A stretch of DNA of 33,093 nt. It comes from Enterobacter sp. ENT03. Lineage in GTDB: Bacteria > Pseudomonadota > Gammaproteobacteria > Enterobacterales > Enterobacteriaceae. Below, piece after piece: positions 31,398 through 33,093 of this stretch. Under the pieces are notes generated by a model. The model was not told the DNA's origin, ran no database searches, and was given only the letters and a program-made list of their open reading frames with translations. The DNA lies in contig NZ_JAHUXA010000030.1 in NCBI RefSeq assembly GCF_019218745.1, forward strand, positions 1 to 33,093, in the 5' to 3' direction. Numbering within the stretch: the first letter of the stretch is position 1; each line of letters opens with the position of its first letter. The translations under genes were made by a program, and so were the position numbers.

Positions 31398-31406
31398 TTT
31401 CGCGCC
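31378..31406 (-). terminator. Terminator after secE-nusG
   Basis: Perfect 12-bp arms (GGCGCGAAATTG and its complement) with a 5-nt loop are followed on the minus strand by TTTTGTTTTT. It ends the secE-nusG transcript about 40 bp after nusG. Confidence 0.9.
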
Positions 31407-31445
31407 CTGTGCAACGATTAAATCGCCGTTTTTTTGGTCGGCGGG

Positions 31446-31991
31446 TTAGGCTTTCTCTACCTGCGCAAAGTCCAGTTCAACTGGAGTTGCACGGCCAAAG
31501 ATAGAAACAGAAACCTTGAGACGGGACTTCTCGTAGTCCACTTCTTCAACCACACCGTTAAAGTCCGCGAACGGACCGTCGCTGACGCGAACCATTTCAC
31601 CCGGCTCGAACAGCGTTTTCGGACGTGGCTTGTCGCCGACCTGCTGCAGACGATTCATGATGGCATCGACTTCTTTGTCGCTGATCGGTGCAGGACGATC
31701 TGACGTCCCACCGATAAAGCCCATCACGCGCGGTACGCTACGCACCAAGTGCCAGCTCGCATCGTTCATGACCATTTGAACCAGAACATAACCCGGGAAG
31801 AATTTGCGCTCGCTCTTGCGACGCTGGCCACCACGGATTTCGACCACTTCTTCGGTCGGCACCATGACTTCGCCAAACAGCTCTTCCATGTTGTGTAATT
31901 TGATATGCTCACGCAGCGACGTAGCTACGCGGCCTTCAAAACCGGAAAACGCCTGAACGACGTACCAGCGCTTTTTAGGGGCTTCAGACAT
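31446..31991 (-). CDS. nusG: Transcription elongation/termination factor NusG
   Basis: A 181-aa protein that binds the polymerase clamp and links it to Rho, ribosomal S10 or the rRNA antitermination complex. The NGN domain comes first ([16 protein letters not shown], then FPGYVLVQM). The KOW domain follows ([21 protein letters not shown]). It ends DFAQVEKA and equals E. coli NusG in length. It starts one base after secE and shares its transcript. Confidence 0.99.
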   Translation of the reverse strand: MSEAPKKRWYVVQAFSGFEGRVATSLREHIKLHNMEELFGEVMVPTEEVVEIRGGQRRKSERKFFPGYVLVQMVMNDASWHLVRSVPRVMGFIGGTSDRPAPISDKEVDAIMNRLQQVGDKPRPKTLFEPGEMVRVSDGPFADFNGVVEEVDYEKSRLKVSVSIFGRATPVELDFAQVEKA

Positions 31992-31992
31992 C

Positions 31993-32376
31993 TCAGAACC
32001 TCAGGCCAGTGATAAGGGATACCAGGCGAACCAGAATACCATCCAGTCCCCACAGGATCAGTGACATAACAGCAGTAACTGCTGCCACAATCAGCGTGGT
32101 GTGCAATGTTTCCTGGCGAGTTGGCCAAATCACTTTACGGACTTCGGTTCTCGCTTCACGGGCAAAAGCAACGGTCGCTTTACCCTTCGTCGTCAACAGC
32201 GCGACACCACCCGCTGCAGCAATTAAAATAACGACTGCCAGCGCGCGTAACGGCAGCATCATGTCACGATAAAGGTAGTTGCCAACGATAGCCACGATCA
32301 GCAGCGCAGCAACAACAACCCACTTCATCGCTTCCAGGCCGCGCCCGCTCCCTTGAGCTTCGGTATTCGCACTCAT
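31993..32376 (-). CDS. secE: Protein translocase subunit SecE
   Basis: A 127-aa inner-membrane protein, part of the SecYEG channel. Three transmembrane segments are visible: [35 protein letters not shown] and [18 protein letters not shown]. The conserved cytoplasmic amphipathic region [17 protein letters not shown] precedes the third. The start MSANTEAQG matches E. coli; an in-frame start five codons earlier is rejected for that reason. Confidence 0.98.
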   Translation of the reverse strand: MSANTEAQGSGRGLEAMKWVVVAALLIVAIVGNYLYRDMMLPLRALAVVILIAAAGGVALLTTKGKATVAFAREARTEVRKVIWPTRQETLHTTLIVAAVTAVMSLILWGLDGILVRLVSLITGLRF

Positions 32377-32411
32377 AAACCAACCTGTCACAAGAATTCA
32401 GACAAACATTT

Positions 32412-32433
32412 TTGCCCCGCCATGGCGAGGCAA
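32412..32433. repeat. Imperfect palindrome upstream of secE
   Basis: A 22-bp palindrome around CGCCATGGCG (one mismatched pair) lies 36 bp before the secE start, within its expected leader. There is no T-run on the minus strand. It could be a leader hairpin or a protein site; no function is known to me. Confidence 0.5.
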
Positions 32434-32549
32434 CCAAACCGAAATGCTCTATTGCGCTTCGGACTTAACGCCCTCTATAGAGCCTGTCTCAGCAATGATT
32501 ATGACGTAAAAAATCACTGATGAGCCAGGTTCTGGTTCGAAAGCGTGCA

Positions 32550-32575
32550 AAAAGGGCATCAAATGATGCCCTTTT
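32550..32575 (-). terminator. Terminator after tufB
   Basis: The stem GGGCATC/GATGCCC (32554-32560 with 32565-32571), extended by A-T pairs, has a 4-nt loop and a T-run on the minus strand. It ends the tRNA-tufB transcript about 30 bp after the stop and separates it from secE. Confidence 0.92.
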
Positions 32576-32605
32576 ATTGCGCATTGCGTCAAATGTTATC
32601 CGCGA

Positions 32606-33093
<488 letters not shown>

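Overview
The window is a conserved chromosomal segment of an enterobacterium. Gene order and near-identical proteins match the Escherichia coli 90-minute region: rrnE 16S start, purHD, yjaH, hupA, yjaG, nfi, hemE, nudC, rsd, thiCEFSGH, rpoCB, rplLJAK, nusG, secE, tufB. It differs from E. coli in several places: zraPSR is absent between purD and yjaH, a fimbrial operon lies between rsd and thiC, and a two-gene PTS cassette lies between thiH and rpoC. This points to an Enterobacter, Kosakonia or Lelliottia-like member of the Enterobacteriaceae. The genus cannot be fixed by eye.

Layout. Bases 1-47 hold the first bases of a 16S rRNA gene (minus strand). Its P1 and P2 promoters and boxA lie divergent from purH, which has a PurR operator and a hairpin-rich leader. 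purH and purD (plus strand) make the last steps to IMP and the GAR step. They converge on yjaH. The minus-strand cluster nudC-hemE-nfi-yjaG-hupA-yjaH carries RNA decapping, haem synthesis, DNA repair and nucleoid protein genes. Divergent from nudC is rsd (anti-sigma-70) with a clear terminator.

From about 8573 to 13972 there is a compact chaperone-usher fimbrial operon: major pilin, chaperone, usher, two-domain tip adhesin. An AT-rich upstream region precedes it, and a very strong hairpin follows the pilin gene. It has no recombinase or regulator. A TPP riboswitch then controls thiCEFSGH, whose genes mostly overlap. ThiC appears to lack about 35 conserved residues compared with E. coli and B. 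subtilis ThiC, without a frameshift; this is the most surprising coding change in the window. After thiH come a PTS EIIB and EIIA of the lactose/chitobiose family with no EIIC. A perfect dyad sits just before EIIB, and a shared terminator separates the pair from rpoC.

From 20300 to the end everything is on the minus strand: the transcription and translation block tufB (partial), secE-nusG, rplKA, rplJL, rpoBC. It has the expected promoters, the L10 leader, the rplL-rpoB attenuator and terminators. The main candidates for something undescribed are the orphan EIIB-EIIA pair with its dyad, the fimbrial operon with an unassigned adhesin, and the shortened ThiC.
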